DNA of 64,000 bases, taken from Anaerolineae bacterium. GTDB lineage: Bacteria; Chloroflexota; Anaerolineae; Promineifilales; Promineifilaceae. The translations under genes and the position numbers were made by a program. The stretch lies in the NCBI GenBank assembly GCA_023382655.1, contig JAHDWK010000002.1, forward strand, positions 434,001 through 498,000, given 5' to 3'. How positions within the stretch are numbered: the first letter of the stretch is position 1; every line of letters starts with the position of its first letter. Below the pieces are notes generated by a model that was not told the DNA's origin, did not search any database, and was given only the letters and a program-made list of their open reading frames with translations. Of this stretch, positions 53,801-61,585 are shown in pieces.

Positions 53801-56022
53801 GCATTGGTCAGGGAGACGGCTACATGATTGGCCAGCGAACGCAGCAAATTGGCGTCGCTTTCTTCCAGCCCACCCACCTTGTCCGATTGCACGTCCAGAA
53901 CGCCAATCACCTTGCCTTTGGCGATGAGTGGTACCGCCATTTCGGCGTAGGTATCCGGCAGTAGGGGGTTGGACAGCCAGCTTTTAGCCTGGCGCACATT
54001 GCCCACGATGACAATATCACCCCCGCGTGCGGCTTCGGCAATCAACGATTGTTCACGGATGAGGGGAATACGCCAGCCATCGGCCACCATTTGCCGCCCA
54101 ATCTGCCCGGCCCCGGCGGCCAATGAGAGCGCCTGCCCATCGGCATCCAGCAGGTAAATATGGGCGTGGTAGAAGCCAAATCGCTCTTTGGTCAGGTCCA
54201 CCACGTGTTGCAGCAGTTCGGTTTTGTCCAGGATGGTGGAGGTGGCGGTGCTGATTTCGGCCACATTGCGCAGTTGGTGGGCGCGTTTGGCTTCTTTTTC
54301 CACCAGCAATGCGCCTTTCAGCGAGCTGCTGATTTGCACTTGCAACGTCTCATAAATCAGACCTTTGCGATTATTGGTTTCAAATAAGACAAAACCTAGC
54401 TGCTCTTCCTGGAAGAAAAGCGGCTGCACCATCATGCTGTAGGTTCTGTCGGTGGGCAACATGCCCGGCAGCACAAGCTGGCGGGTGGGGAAGAGGGGGT
54501 CGTGGGCGTCCAGGGAGACACGGCCGTGTTCATCATACGCCATGATCATCCGGGACAACGTGGTGGGGAAGGCGGGGTCTTCATACAAAGCCAGGTAACA
54601 ACTGCGCACGTCCAACTGGGGCAGTTCGGCGGCCAAAATATCCGCCAGGGCCGATAAATCAAAGGTGGTGATCAATTGTGACCCAATTTGATTCAACCGG
54701 CGCGCCTGGCCCGCCGTTTCATGCCGCTGCGTGTACTGCACCCGCTCCGCAACCTCGCCAATAACGATGCGCGCCTGCCCCCAGATATTTTCGGCGCGGG
54801 TCAATAGTTCGCCGGTTCCCAACAGGGGCAGCGTCAACCGGCGCAACTGCGAAATCACGTTTTGCCATTCAATCACGCTGTCGCCCGTTTTGGCAGATTC
54901 GTTCAGGAACTTTTCCAGCGCAGACAGGAATGCGCCTTTTTGGCTGGTGGTATCATCCGTCAAATCGGCCAGGAAATTGTCGTACAGTTCTGCTGCCCAA
55001 CCGGCATCCCGCCCGGCGTAGTGCAGCGTGTCATTGTCCTGTAGGTGGGTGATGATCTCCTGGCGTTGTTGGCGCAGGGTGGTGGTCACGGCCGTGCCGT
55101 CACCCACCGTTGCGCCCCCGGTTACTGTCGGCGGCGTCATGGCTTGCAGCGCCATTTCCGAAAAACAGCCACAAGATTGCCGCGTCACCAGTTCGGTGGG
55201 TAAGATGACCTCCTTGGCGGGGGACTCGCCCGCAATCAGGGCCATCATCATCTCCACCGCCTGCCGCCCTTGTTCATGGAGGGGCTGGCGCACGGTGGTC
55301 ATGGGGGGCATGACCGACCGGGCGTCCACCACGTCATCAAAACCAACAATGGCGACCTCTTGGGGTATTTTTACGCCCCGCTTTTGTAACGCTTCCATCG
55401 CCCCCAGGGCCATAAAGTCGTTGGCGGCGGCAATGGCGTCAAACGTCACCCGCCGTTGATCCAGAAGCAAACCGACCGCTGCCGTGCCGTCTTCAGGCTG
55501 AAAGCTGCCGGGCAGCACCAGGTCGGGGTCGAGGGGAATATCATATTCGGCCAGGGTTTCGGCATATGCCTGGTAACGCAGGTCGGCCTCTTCATACCCC
55601 ACCGGGCCGCGAATAAAGGCGATGCGCCGACGGCCGTGGGCCTCAATGAGATGCCGGATCGCCTGTCTGAGACCCGTCTGGTTTTCCACCAACACATTGT
55701 GCAGCCCCGGCACCCCTAAGCCGATGCTGACCATGGGCAGGCTGCCGTAGGAATGGAGAAACTGTTGCAGCCGCTCCAGCGTGACCCGGCTGCCCAGGGT
55801 ACTGGACATGACGATCAGCCCATCCAGGTTGGCCGTGTCCACCAGGTCATAGACGATATTGCGTTGTTTGCTTTCGGGGGCGTCCAGATGGCCGCCAACG
55901 TAGCTGATGATGTTCGCGCCGTGTTCTCTGATGGCGTCATCCACGCCTTGCCAGACGGCAAGCTGATAACCAGCATCAAAATTGAACATGAGATAGCCGA
56001 TGGTGGGGGTTTTTTTCTGCAT
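50842..56022 (-). CDS. LacI-like-sensor hybrid histidine kinase with three receivers
   Basis: This 1726-residue cytosolic protein begins with a LacI/periplasmic-binding-type sensor (about 5-285; GYLMFNFDAGYQLAVWQGVD, EVAIVGFDDVVDAR) with no DNA-binding head and no signal peptide. Then come a helical linker, a GAF domain (about 605-745), a coiled coil, a second GAF (about 805-950), a long coiled coil, HisKA (FLANMSHELRTPLNSL), an ATPase domain (NLLSNAFKFTS, DTGIGM) and three receivers with acceptors in VILDLNLPD, IILDLSLPD and LVLMDIMMP. A sugar-like ligand is plausible for the sensor. It leads an operon with cheR, cheB and a receiver-kinase. Confidence 0.93.
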   Translation of the reverse strand: MQKKTPTIGYLMFNFDAGYQLAVWQGVDDAIREHGANIISYVGGHLDAPESKQRNIVYDLVDTANLDGLIVMSSTLGSRVTLERLQQFLHSYGSLPMVSIGLGVPGLHNVLVENQTGLRQAIRHLIEAHGRRRIAFIRGPVGYEEADLRYQAYAETLAEYDIPLDPDLVLPGSFQPEDGTAAVGLLLDQRRVTFDAIAAANDFMALGAMEALQKRGVKIPQEVAIVGFDDVVDARSVMPPMTTVRQPLHEQGRQAVEMMMALIAGESPAKEVILPTELVTRQSCGCFSEMALQAMTPPTVTGGATVGDGTAVTTTLRQQRQEIITHLQDNDTLHYAGRDAGWAAELYDNFLADLTDDTTSQKGAFLSALEKFLNESAKTGDSVIEWQNVISQLRRLTLPLLGTGELLTRAENIWGQARIVIGEVAERVQYTQRHETAGQARRLNQIGSQLITTFDLSALADILAAELPQLDVRSCYLALYEDPAFPTTLSRMIMAYDEHGRVSLDAHDPLFPTRQLVLPGMLPTDRTYSMMVQPLFFQEEQLGFVLFETNNRKGLIYETLQVQISSSLKGALLVEKEAKRAHQLRNVAEISTATSTILDKTELLQHVVDLTKERFGFYHAHIYLLDADGQALSLAAGAGQIGRQMVADGWRIPLIREQSLIAEAARGGDIVIVGNVRQAKSWLSNPLLPDTYAEMAVPLIAKGKVIGVLDVQSDKVGGLEESDANLLRSLANHVAVSLTNAILFTQTVQTKEEAEQAKELAERSRREAETAREEAETARQMMEVQVWQTTGQAELNNQIRGEQDIPTLANNIVRQLCNYLGAHIGALYIANADDLELAGSYAYSLAEGHGRFRFGEGLVGQAAAEKTPKIITAVPDNYITVRSGLGQMAPRHIMVVPFTYEEHVVGVLEIGTLTQFEEAQLTFLNTAMSNVGIAFNTAQARARINELLAQTQRQAEELQAQGEELRVANEELEAQTESLRASETKLKEKQQELEATNVQLEEKAAALEESSLALYEKQVALDKQNRDLKTAQQELERKAEELALASKYKSEFLANMSHELRTPLNSLLILAGLLAENKDGNLNEEQVESAKIIYSGGHDLLNLINDILDLSKVESGKMIFNFEPLPVADLVSQVRTQFGHVAEEKGLALNIHVADDAPTSIETDRMRVLQIIKNLLSNAFKFTSQGSVDLEIARPGSQVSLLRSGLDPAQAVAIVVRDTGIGMTPEQLKIVFEAFQQADGSTSRQYGGTGLGLSISRELAAKLGGQIDVVSERGQGSTFTLYLPIGTTRQENVADVVVTAVTTPLPPLTAVPDAPPAPTPAPPTPFLPDDRATLQTGDKHLLLIEDDPRFAKIVYNFAGENGFKCLLAGDGATGLALVREYQPQAVILDLNLPDMSGWQVLDVLKNDPATRHIPVHIMSVEEEVLDAYHKGAMGYLTKPINQESLAGVFSKIEKFIAKEIKSLLLVEDDPLSRRSIVKLLGGSDVQISEAEHGQMALDLMKTQRFDCIILDLSLPDMTGFELLNQMNGASANTQCPIIVYTGRDLTPEENHQLMKYADSIIVKGVKSPERLLDETALFLHRVVSDMPAEKQQTIKHLHDHETILKGKRILIVDDDMRNSFALSKLLSDKGIVVRIAANGQKALDLLEQEPIDLVLMDIMMPVMDGYETTRHIRRLPQYGSLPILALTAKAMKGDREKCLEAGANDYLPKPIDVDRLFSMLRVWLYQ

Positions 56023-56200
56023 TTCTTTCTTACCGTTACGCCGTGATTTTCAGGCTACGTACAACAGTACAAATCCAATTTGCCTTGCCTTTATTATGGG
56101 GAATAGCGGCTGATTGTCAGGGGGCAATTGGTAATTGGACTAAAGTCCCACCGGGCACGGCCGTTCTTCATTGTGTGTGCCCCTGCGTCTCACTATCCTA

Positions 56201-56206
56201 TATAAT
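56201..56206 (+). promoter_or_regulatory. Probable -10 element of the response regulator gene
   Basis: TATAAT at 56201-56206 lies 25 bp before the ATG, with no good -35 at 16-18 bp, so an activator may be needed. The rest of the 202-bp divergent gap shows a GTACTGTTGTAC-type inverted repeat near 56056-56067 and an ACGGCCGT at 56156-56163. Confidence 0.4.
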
Positions 56207-56230
56207 CAACCAGGATAGGACAGTGTGATA

Positions 56231-56932
56231 ATGGATAGTAAAACGATTCTGATCATTGATGATGACATTTCCTTGTGCCAGATTTTGGATATTACTTTTA
56301 CTGTGGAGGGGGCGTTTGTGATTACGGCCAACGACGGCCGTGAAGGATTGCAAAAATTCTTCGCCCACCGGCCTGATCTGGTGGTGCTGGATGTGAATAT
56401 GCCGCACATGGACGGCTGGGAAACATGCCGCCAGATTCGTTTGTTGTCCGATGTACCCATCATCATGCTCACGACGTTGCAGGGAGATCAGGAAATGGTG
56501 CGGGGGCTGGATGCAGGGGCGGATGATTTTATTACCAAGCCGTTTAACGCCGATGTGCTGTTAGCCCGTACTCGTGCCGTGCTGCGCCGGATGGAAAAAA
56601 CGGCGGTGCCCCCCACCGACTCCCAATACAGCGACGGTTATTTAATCATTCACCTGGAGCGGCATGAAGTGTTGGTATTGGGTGAACAGGTAAAGCTCAC
56701 CGCTACCGAGTTCCAGTTACTCACCTATTTCCTCAAGAATAGTGGGCACACGCTCACCTATAAACAAATCCTGGAGAACATCTGGGGTTGGGAATATCAG
56801 GAGAGCATAGATTACGTGCATGTCTATGTCTCCCACTTACGGCGCAAAATAGAAAGAGATCCCAAAAATCCCTTCTACTTTATTACCGTACACGGCATTG
56901 GCTACCGCTTTGAAAAAGCCACAACTGGTTAG
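56231..56932 (+). CDS. OmpR/PhoB-family response regulator
   Basis: This 233-residue protein has a receiver (about 1-115; LIIDDDIS, acceptor in LVVLDVNMPHMDGW, Thr in IMLTTLQG, Lys in FITKPFN) and a winged helix (about 135-230; LTATEFQLLTYFLKNSG, YVHVYVSHLRRKIERD, TVHGIGYRFEK). It should bind direct repeats as a dimer. A repeat array suiting it starts 18 bp past its stop. Its kinase may be the membrane kinase at 59971. A GTG two codons earlier is another possible start. Confidence 0.94.
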   Translation: MDSKTILIIDDDISLCQILDITFTVEGAFVITANDGREGLQKFFAHRPDLVVLDVNMPHMDGWETCRQIRLLSDVPIIMLTTLQGDQEMVRGLDAGADDFITKPFNADVLLARTRAVLRRMEKTAVPPTDSQYSDGYLIIHLERHEVLVLGEQVKLTATEFQLLTYFLKNSGHTLTYKQILENIWGWEYQESIDYVHVYVSHLRRKIERDPKNPFYFITVHGIGYRFEKATTG

Positions 56933-56949
56933 AAGACCTCCATTTCTCC

Positions 56950-57006
56950 ATTTTAAGAACATTTTAAGAACATTTTCGGCGCAATTTAAGTGGCGTCTGG
57001 TAAGCT
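56950..57006 (+). promoter_or_regulatory. 11-bp direct-repeat operator and promoter of the subtilase gene
   Basis: ATTTTAAGAAC occurs twice head to tail (56950-56960, 56961-56971), followed in the same 11-bp phase by ATTTTCGGCGC (56972-56982) and AATTTAAGTGG (56983-56993). OmpR/PhoB regulators bind such 11-bp repeats. TAAGCT (57001-57006) is a suitable -10 with no -35, as at activated promoters. The leader to the ATG is about 117 nt. Confidence 0.6.
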
Positions 57007-57129
57007 GGCAGTGTGAAGTGTATGCCTTGTGTAATCAGCCAACAGCAAGCGACCCATCGGTCGCCATAATTATTGAAATAGAAGTAGGGTATACCAAACA
57101 AAGCAGTACCATTTGGAAAACGAGGAATC

Positions 57130-59805
57130 ATGACCATCAACAAGCCTTCTTCATCGCCAAAACGGTTTATCTGGTTGTTGCTACTCTGTATCGTTTTAGC
57201 AACCGTCATTTCATCCCCGCAAACCGAATCTCCCACCCAATCGGTGATTGTGTTGGCGGATGATGTGGCTACGGCCGTGCAAGCCATCCACAACGTCGGC
57301 GGCCATGTCACCCACGAACTGGGTGTCATCAACGGCGTAGGGGCGCGGGTAACGGATGGGCAGGTCGGCCGTCTTGCCCAACAGCCCCACCTGCGTCTTT
57401 ACCAGGATCACCCCTTGCAAATTGCCACCGGCGACCCACAAACCCTCCGCGACCAGTTCAACGGCCTCGGGTACAACAACCACAACGGCAGCCAAAACTG
57501 GCTCGGCAACTGGGCCGAAAGCGGCGAAAACAACGGCGCCCTCCTGGGCAACGTGCGCGTCACCCTCGGCCGGCTCATCCTGCAAGGCAGCAGCAACGCC
57601 ATCCGCCGCAGCGCCGACCTCTCCGGAGCCACCAGCGCCACCCTCAGCTTTGAATATCGCCGCGACGGTTTTAACCACGTCAACGATTTTGTGGCCATTG
57701 AACTCTCCACCGACAACGGCACATCGTGGACGGAAGTCGGCCGTCTATCTGGCCCTGGCAGCGATAATGGCTGGCAAACGGCCGTGTACAACATCACCCC
57801 ACACGCTGCCGCCAACACCACTGTCCGCCTGCGCACCTCCGCCAGCCTCGGCCTCCTGGAAAAACTCCAGGTAGACAACCTGCAAATCGAATACAACACC
57901 CAGCCCGCCAACCACAACGTCCAGATGATCCTGGCCGACAACACCAGCGGGCCGGTCTACAGCAGCAGCAACGGTCTCGTTGGCTGGCTGAATAGCTGGC
58001 AAGAAACCGGCGAAAATGACGGCCTGCTCGGTGGGGTATTGCAGTTAGTCAGTAACATCGTCTGCGTGGTGCAATGCCTGAACATTCAAAGCAACGGCCA
58101 AAGCATTCAAGACCTCGGCTTTCAACGGGCTGTCAATTTAAGCGGCGCGGCCACTGCTACCCTCACCCTCAACACCCAACGTCTGCTGGCTGGCGCCACC
58201 CCCGGCAGCATCCTCCTGGAAATCTCCGAAGACGGCGGTCTCAACTGGACCACCCTGCACATCTTCGACCTCAGCGTCAGCGACGCCGCTTTGCTGGCGC
58301 ATACCTTTGACATCACCTCCTTTATTGCCCCCAACACGCAAATTCGCCTGATGGGATTGGGCGACGCCCCCGGCAGCAGCTTCCTGGTAGACAATGTGCA
58401 GATCGAGTTCCTGACCGATGACGTGCCGGGCACAACCTATACCGCCCACGTCGGCGCAGACCAACTGCACCAGCAGGGCATTACCGGCGATGGCGTGACG
58501 GTAGCCGTTATTGACACCGGCTACTGGTCACATCCCGGCCTGGATTATCCCACCGATACCAGCACCCTGGCGTTGGGCCTGGGCGGTCTGCAAACGATGA
58601 TGGCGCTAAACAACACCCGCGTCCTGGCCCATTATGATGCGCAAGTAGATGAGGTGAACACGGCCGTGACCCCCGGCTATAACTCTGACACACACGGCCA
58701 CGGCAGCCATGTCGCCAGCATCATTGCCAACAGCGAACAAAACGAGAGCGATGTTTACAACGGCATCGCCCCCAATGCCAATCTGGTCATCGTCAAAGCG
58801 TTTGGCGCGGATGGCAGCGGCAGCTACCTGGACGTGATTCGCGGTCTGGATTGGGTCATCGCCAACAAAGACACCTACAACATCCGCGTTCTCAACCTTT
58901 CCTTCAGCGCCCCGCCGCAATCTTACTATTGGGATGACCCGCTGAATCAGGCGGTGATGCGCGCCTGGCAGGCCGGTATCGTGGTGGTCGCAGCGGCCGG
59001 CAATCAGGGGCCAGACCCCATGACGGTGGGTGTGCCGGGTAATGTGCCCTATGTGATCACGGTGGGTGCATTCTCCGACAATGGCACAGCCAACAACCTG
59101 GGCGATGACTTTCTAACCTCGTTCTCGTCTGTTGGTCCCACCGTCGAGGGGTTTGTCAAGCCGGAAATGGTAGCCCCTGGCGGCCATTTGCTAGGGCTGG
59201 TGGGCGCCAATACGACGCTGGCACAGAGTTACCCGCAGTTCCGAAATGGTGATTACATGACCATTTCCGGCACGTCGCAGGCAACGGCCGTGACCGCCGG
59301 TGTAGTTGCCCTCATGTTGCAAGACGACCCCACCCTGACACCCGATGAGGTGAAATGTCGCTTGATGGCGGGGGCGCGCACGGCCGTGAACCCCGATGGC
59401 ACCCTCGCTTACAGCATCTTCCAGCAAGGCGCGGGGCAAATTCATGCCGTTGACGCCGCCAACAGCAGCCAGAGCGGCTGCGCCAATCAAGGTCTGAATA
59501 TCAGCGCCGATCTGGACGGCTCCATGCACTTTGGCGGCCCGGCCAACATGGACGAAGACGGTAATTACACCATCATGGACACCGGCGGATATATGTGGGC
59601 CGGTGGTTACATGTGGGCCGGCGGCTACATGTGGGCCGGTGGTTACATGTGGGCTGGTGGTTACATGTGGGCTGGTGGTTATATGTGGGCTGGTGGTTAT
59701 ATGTGGGCTGGCGGCTACATGTGGGCCGGTAACTACAACTGGGATGAGAATAACACCTGGAACAGCCACGCCGCCGGCATCGGGGAGTGGTCACCGCAAG
59801 AGTAA
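57130..59805 (+). CDS. Secreted subtilisin-like protease with GGYMWA repeat tail
   Basis: This 891-residue S8 protease has a signal peptide (FIWLLLLCIVLATVI), a short propeptide-like part, two related jelly-roll-like domains (about 100-260 and 265-430; both with GLGYNNHNG or SNGLVGW-type starts and LQVDNLQIEY/FLVDNVQIEF ends), and the catalytic domain (about 440-790) with D462 in AVIDTGYW, H524 in HGHGSHVA and S716 in SGTSQATA. Residues 819-866 are eight GGYMWA units, then GNYNW. Domains inserted ahead of the catalytic domain are unusual. The tail may anchor or self-associate; function unknown. Confidence 0.93.
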   Translation: MTINKPSSSPKRFIWLLLLCIVLATVISSPQTESPTQSVIVLADDVATAVQAIHNVGGHVTHELGVINGVGARVTDGQVGRLAQQPHLRLYQDHPLQIATGDPQTLRDQFNGLGYNNHNGSQNWLGNWAESGENNGALLGNVRVTLGRLILQGSSNAIRRSADLSGATSATLSFEYRRDGFNHVNDFVAIELSTDNGTSWTEVGRLSGPGSDNGWQTAVYNITPHAAANTTVRLRTSASLGLLEKLQVDNLQIEYNTQPANHNVQMILADNTSGPVYSSSNGLVGWLNSWQETGENDGLLGGVLQLVSNIVCVVQCLNIQSNGQSIQDLGFQRAVNLSGAATATLTLNTQRLLAGATPGSILLEISEDGGLNWTTLHIFDLSVSDAALLAHTFDITSFIAPNTQIRLMGLGDAPGSSFLVDNVQIEFLTDDVPGTTYTAHVGADQLHQQGITGDGVTVAVIDTGYWSHPGLDYPTDTSTLALGLGGLQTMMALNNTRVLAHYDAQVDEVNTAVTPGYNSDTHGHGSHVASIIANSEQNESDVYNGIAPNANLVIVKAFGADGSGSYLDVIRGLDWVIANKDTYNIRVLNLSFSAPPQSYYWDDPLNQAVMRAWQAGIVVVAAAGNQGPDPMTVGVPGNVPYVITVGAFSDNGTANNLGDDFLTSFSSVGPTVEGFVKPEMVAPGGHLLGLVGANTTLAQSYPQFRNGDYMTISGTSQATAVTAGVVALMLQDDPTLTPDEVKCRLMAGARTAVNPDGTLAYSIFQQGAGQIHAVDAANSSQSGCANQGLNISADLDGSMHFGGPANMDEDGNYTIMDTGGYMWAGGYMWAGGYMWAGGYMWAGGYMWAGGYMWAGGYMWAGGYMWAGNYNWDENNTWNSHAAGIGEWSPQE
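59584..59727 (+). repeat. Eight 18-bp coding repeats (GGYMWA)
   Basis: Eight tandem 18-mers of the form GGYGGYTAYATGTGGGCY encode GGYMWA. Units differ only at third codon positions, so the protein sequence is under selection while the DNA has drifted. Units 4 and 5 are identical, as are units 6 and 7, suggesting recent duplication. Confidence 0.95.
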
Positions 59806-59811
59806 AAAGGC

Positions 59812-59865
59812 GTGATGCGTGATACGTGATGCGTGAGGTCTCTCTAGTCACGCATCACGCATCAC
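59812..59865. repeat. GTGATGCGTGATACGTGATG inverted repeat
   Basis: GTGATGCGTGA-type units (59812-59836) pair with TCACGCATCACGCATCAC (59848-59865). It lies just past the subtilase stop and is built from ATGCGTG units. Confidence 0.7.
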
Positions 59866-59914
59866 ATCAACCCTACAAAACTCTAGTGCCCCATCGTGTT
59901 ACAAATGCATCGCT

Positions 59915-59949
59915 AAAAAAGCCCTTATGGATGACGTAAGGGCTTTTTT
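59915..59949 (+). terminator. Rho-independent terminator after the subtilase gene
   Basis: AAAAAAGCCCTTA pairs with TAAGGGCTTTTTT around ATGGATGACG; the T-run ends the plus-strand transcript. The A-run on the other arm could let it work on the minus strand too. Confidence 0.9.
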
Positions 59950-59970
59950 CGTGAAAAAACCATCAAGAAG

Positions 59971-61527
59971 ATGAAAACATTCACCGGACACAGTAGAATA
60001 GACCCCAACCTTGAGGCAACTCAACAGGCAGATTGGCACATGACATCACACCCCCGCCCGGCCCCCAAAAACTTCTCCGCCCGATTGCGGGCGTTCTATC
60101 TGGCATCCACTACCATCATTGGCATGGTCTTGCTGGGTTGGAGCATTATTCGTCTATGGGACGGCGCCAATGAAGTGAACCTGCTCTTGCTCATTTTGCT
60201 GGCAGCGGCGGCGGAAATTGCCGCTACCTTTGTGCAGGTGGGGGAAAATAAGATGGCGTATGAGGTAGGCACGGCCGTGAGTATGGCCGCCATCCCTCTC
60301 TTTGGCCCCTGGGGGGCGGTGGTCGTGGTCTCTCTGGCCGGGCTTAGCTTCTGGCTCTACAACACGCGCCAGACGCCATTTCGCCAGAAAGCGTGGGAAC
60401 AGCTTGGTTTTAATATCGGGATGCACGCCATTGCCATCTTTGTGGCCGGGCTGGTCTTTTTCCTGCTGCAAAACCGGCTGAGTGGGCTGGTGGGCATGGT
60501 GATCAGTTGGGTGGTCACGGCCGTTGTCTATGACCAGATCAACTTCTGGCTGTTAGCCATCATCTTGCGCCTCAGCCGGGGCAAACAGTTCAAACCGCTG
60601 GCTTTCTGGCTGGAGAATCGCTGGGCCATGCTCATCAACGTGCTGGTTTTGAGTATTGGTGGTTCCCTGTTGGCCTTTGCGGCCAACGAGTTTGGCTGGG
60701 TGGGCATTATGATCTTCTTTTTGCCCATTGTCCTCTCCTCGGTCGCTTTTCAGGCTTACGTGCGCCAGATGAAAGCGCACATGGATAACCTGGAAGCGAT
60801 TATCGCCGAACGCACTCAGGAGTTATCTCAACTGATGCGCGAAAAAGATGCCTTCCTGGCCGTCTTGACGCACGATATGAAATCCCCCCTGACCACCATC
60901 AACCTCTATGCCAACATCCTGCAACAGCAGCCGGACATCCTGAAAGCCAAACCGCAACTCACCGACCTGATTCTGCGCAGCCAACAAACGCTGACCGAAA
61001 TCGTCAATAACATCCTCGACCTGGAAAAATTGCAGACAGGCGAGGCAATGCCCATGAAAAAAGAGCGTCTCGACCTGACGCCCATGCTGGAATATGTGGC
61101 GCAGGCGTTGATGGCCCAGGCTCAGGAAAAGACAATCGAACTAGACACCGACATTCCCACCGATTCCATCGTCATCGAAGCAGACCGCCAGCAAATGGAG
61201 CGGGTGCTGCAAAATCTGGTCTCCAACGCCATCAAGTACACACCCAGGGAAGGGCGGGTGGTCATCGAGGCAGCGGTGTTAAGTGGCACGGCCGTCATCC
61301 ACATCCGCGACAATGGCTATGGCATTCCCGAGGCCGAACTGCCCTATATTTTTGACCGCTTCCGCCGGGTGGAGGCACATTCCAATAAAGCGGCCGGGAC
61401 GGGGCTGGGGCTGGCGATTACCAAAGCGCTGGTGGAGGCGCATGATGGCGCCATTACCGTCACCAGCCAGGAGGGTGTGGGCAGCACCTTCACCGTTTCT
61501 CTGCCTGTGGTCATTGGGCGGGCGTAA
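59971..61527 (+). CDS. Membrane sensor histidine kinase
   Basis: This 518-residue kinase has about seven to eight membrane helices (about 45-265; YLASTTIIGMVLLGWSII at the start) forming a MASE-like sensor, a short coiled coil, HisKA (FLAVLTHDMKSPLTTI with the phospho-His) and an ATPase domain (NLVSNAIKYTP, DNGYGIPE, GTGLGLAI). It lies after the subtilase terminator and close to the OmpR-family regulator, a likely partner. AAGAAG precedes the ATG. Confidence 0.93.
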   Translation: MKTFTGHSRIDPNLEATQQADWHMTSHPRPAPKNFSARLRAFYLASTTIIGMVLLGWSIIRLWDGANEVNLLLLILLAAAAEIAATFVQVGENKMAYEVGTAVSMAAIPLFGPWGAVVVVSLAGLSFWLYNTRQTPFRQKAWEQLGFNIGMHAIAIFVAGLVFFLLQNRLSGLVGMVISWVVTAVVYDQINFWLLAIILRLSRGKQFKPLAFWLENRWAMLINVLVLSIGGSLLAFAANEFGWVGIMIFFLPIVLSSVAFQAYVRQMKAHMDNLEAIIAERTQELSQLMREKDAFLAVLTHDMKSPLTTINLYANILQQQPDILKAKPQLTDLILRSQQTLTEIVNNILDLEKLQTGEAMPMKKERLDLTPMLEYVAQALMAQAQEKTIELDTDIPTDSIVIEADRQQMERVLQNLVSNAIKYTPREGRVVIEAAVLSGTAVIHIRDNGYGIPEAELPYIFDRFRRVEAHSNKAAGTGLGLAITKALVEAHDGAITVTSQEGVGSTFTVSLPVVIGRA

Positions 61528-61573
61528 CGGCCATGCCTTTCAATATGCGGTGGGTTGGTAGGGGGTACGGCCG

Positions 61574-61579
61574 TATAAT
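61574..61579 (+). promoter_or_regulatory. -10 element of the alpha-glucuronidase gene
   Basis: TATAAT at 61574-61579 ends 6 bp before the ATG at 61586. ACGGCCGT overlaps its upstream edge. No Shine-Dalgarno is present, so a leaderless mRNA is likely. The -35 is weak (GGGTTG, 61552-61557). Confidence 0.45.
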
Positions 61580-61585
61580 TCCAGC

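Noticed and set aside
59584..59727. Regular 18-bp repeats as a CRISPR array
   Set aside because: There are no spacers; the units are in frame and encode GGYMWA within the subtilase.
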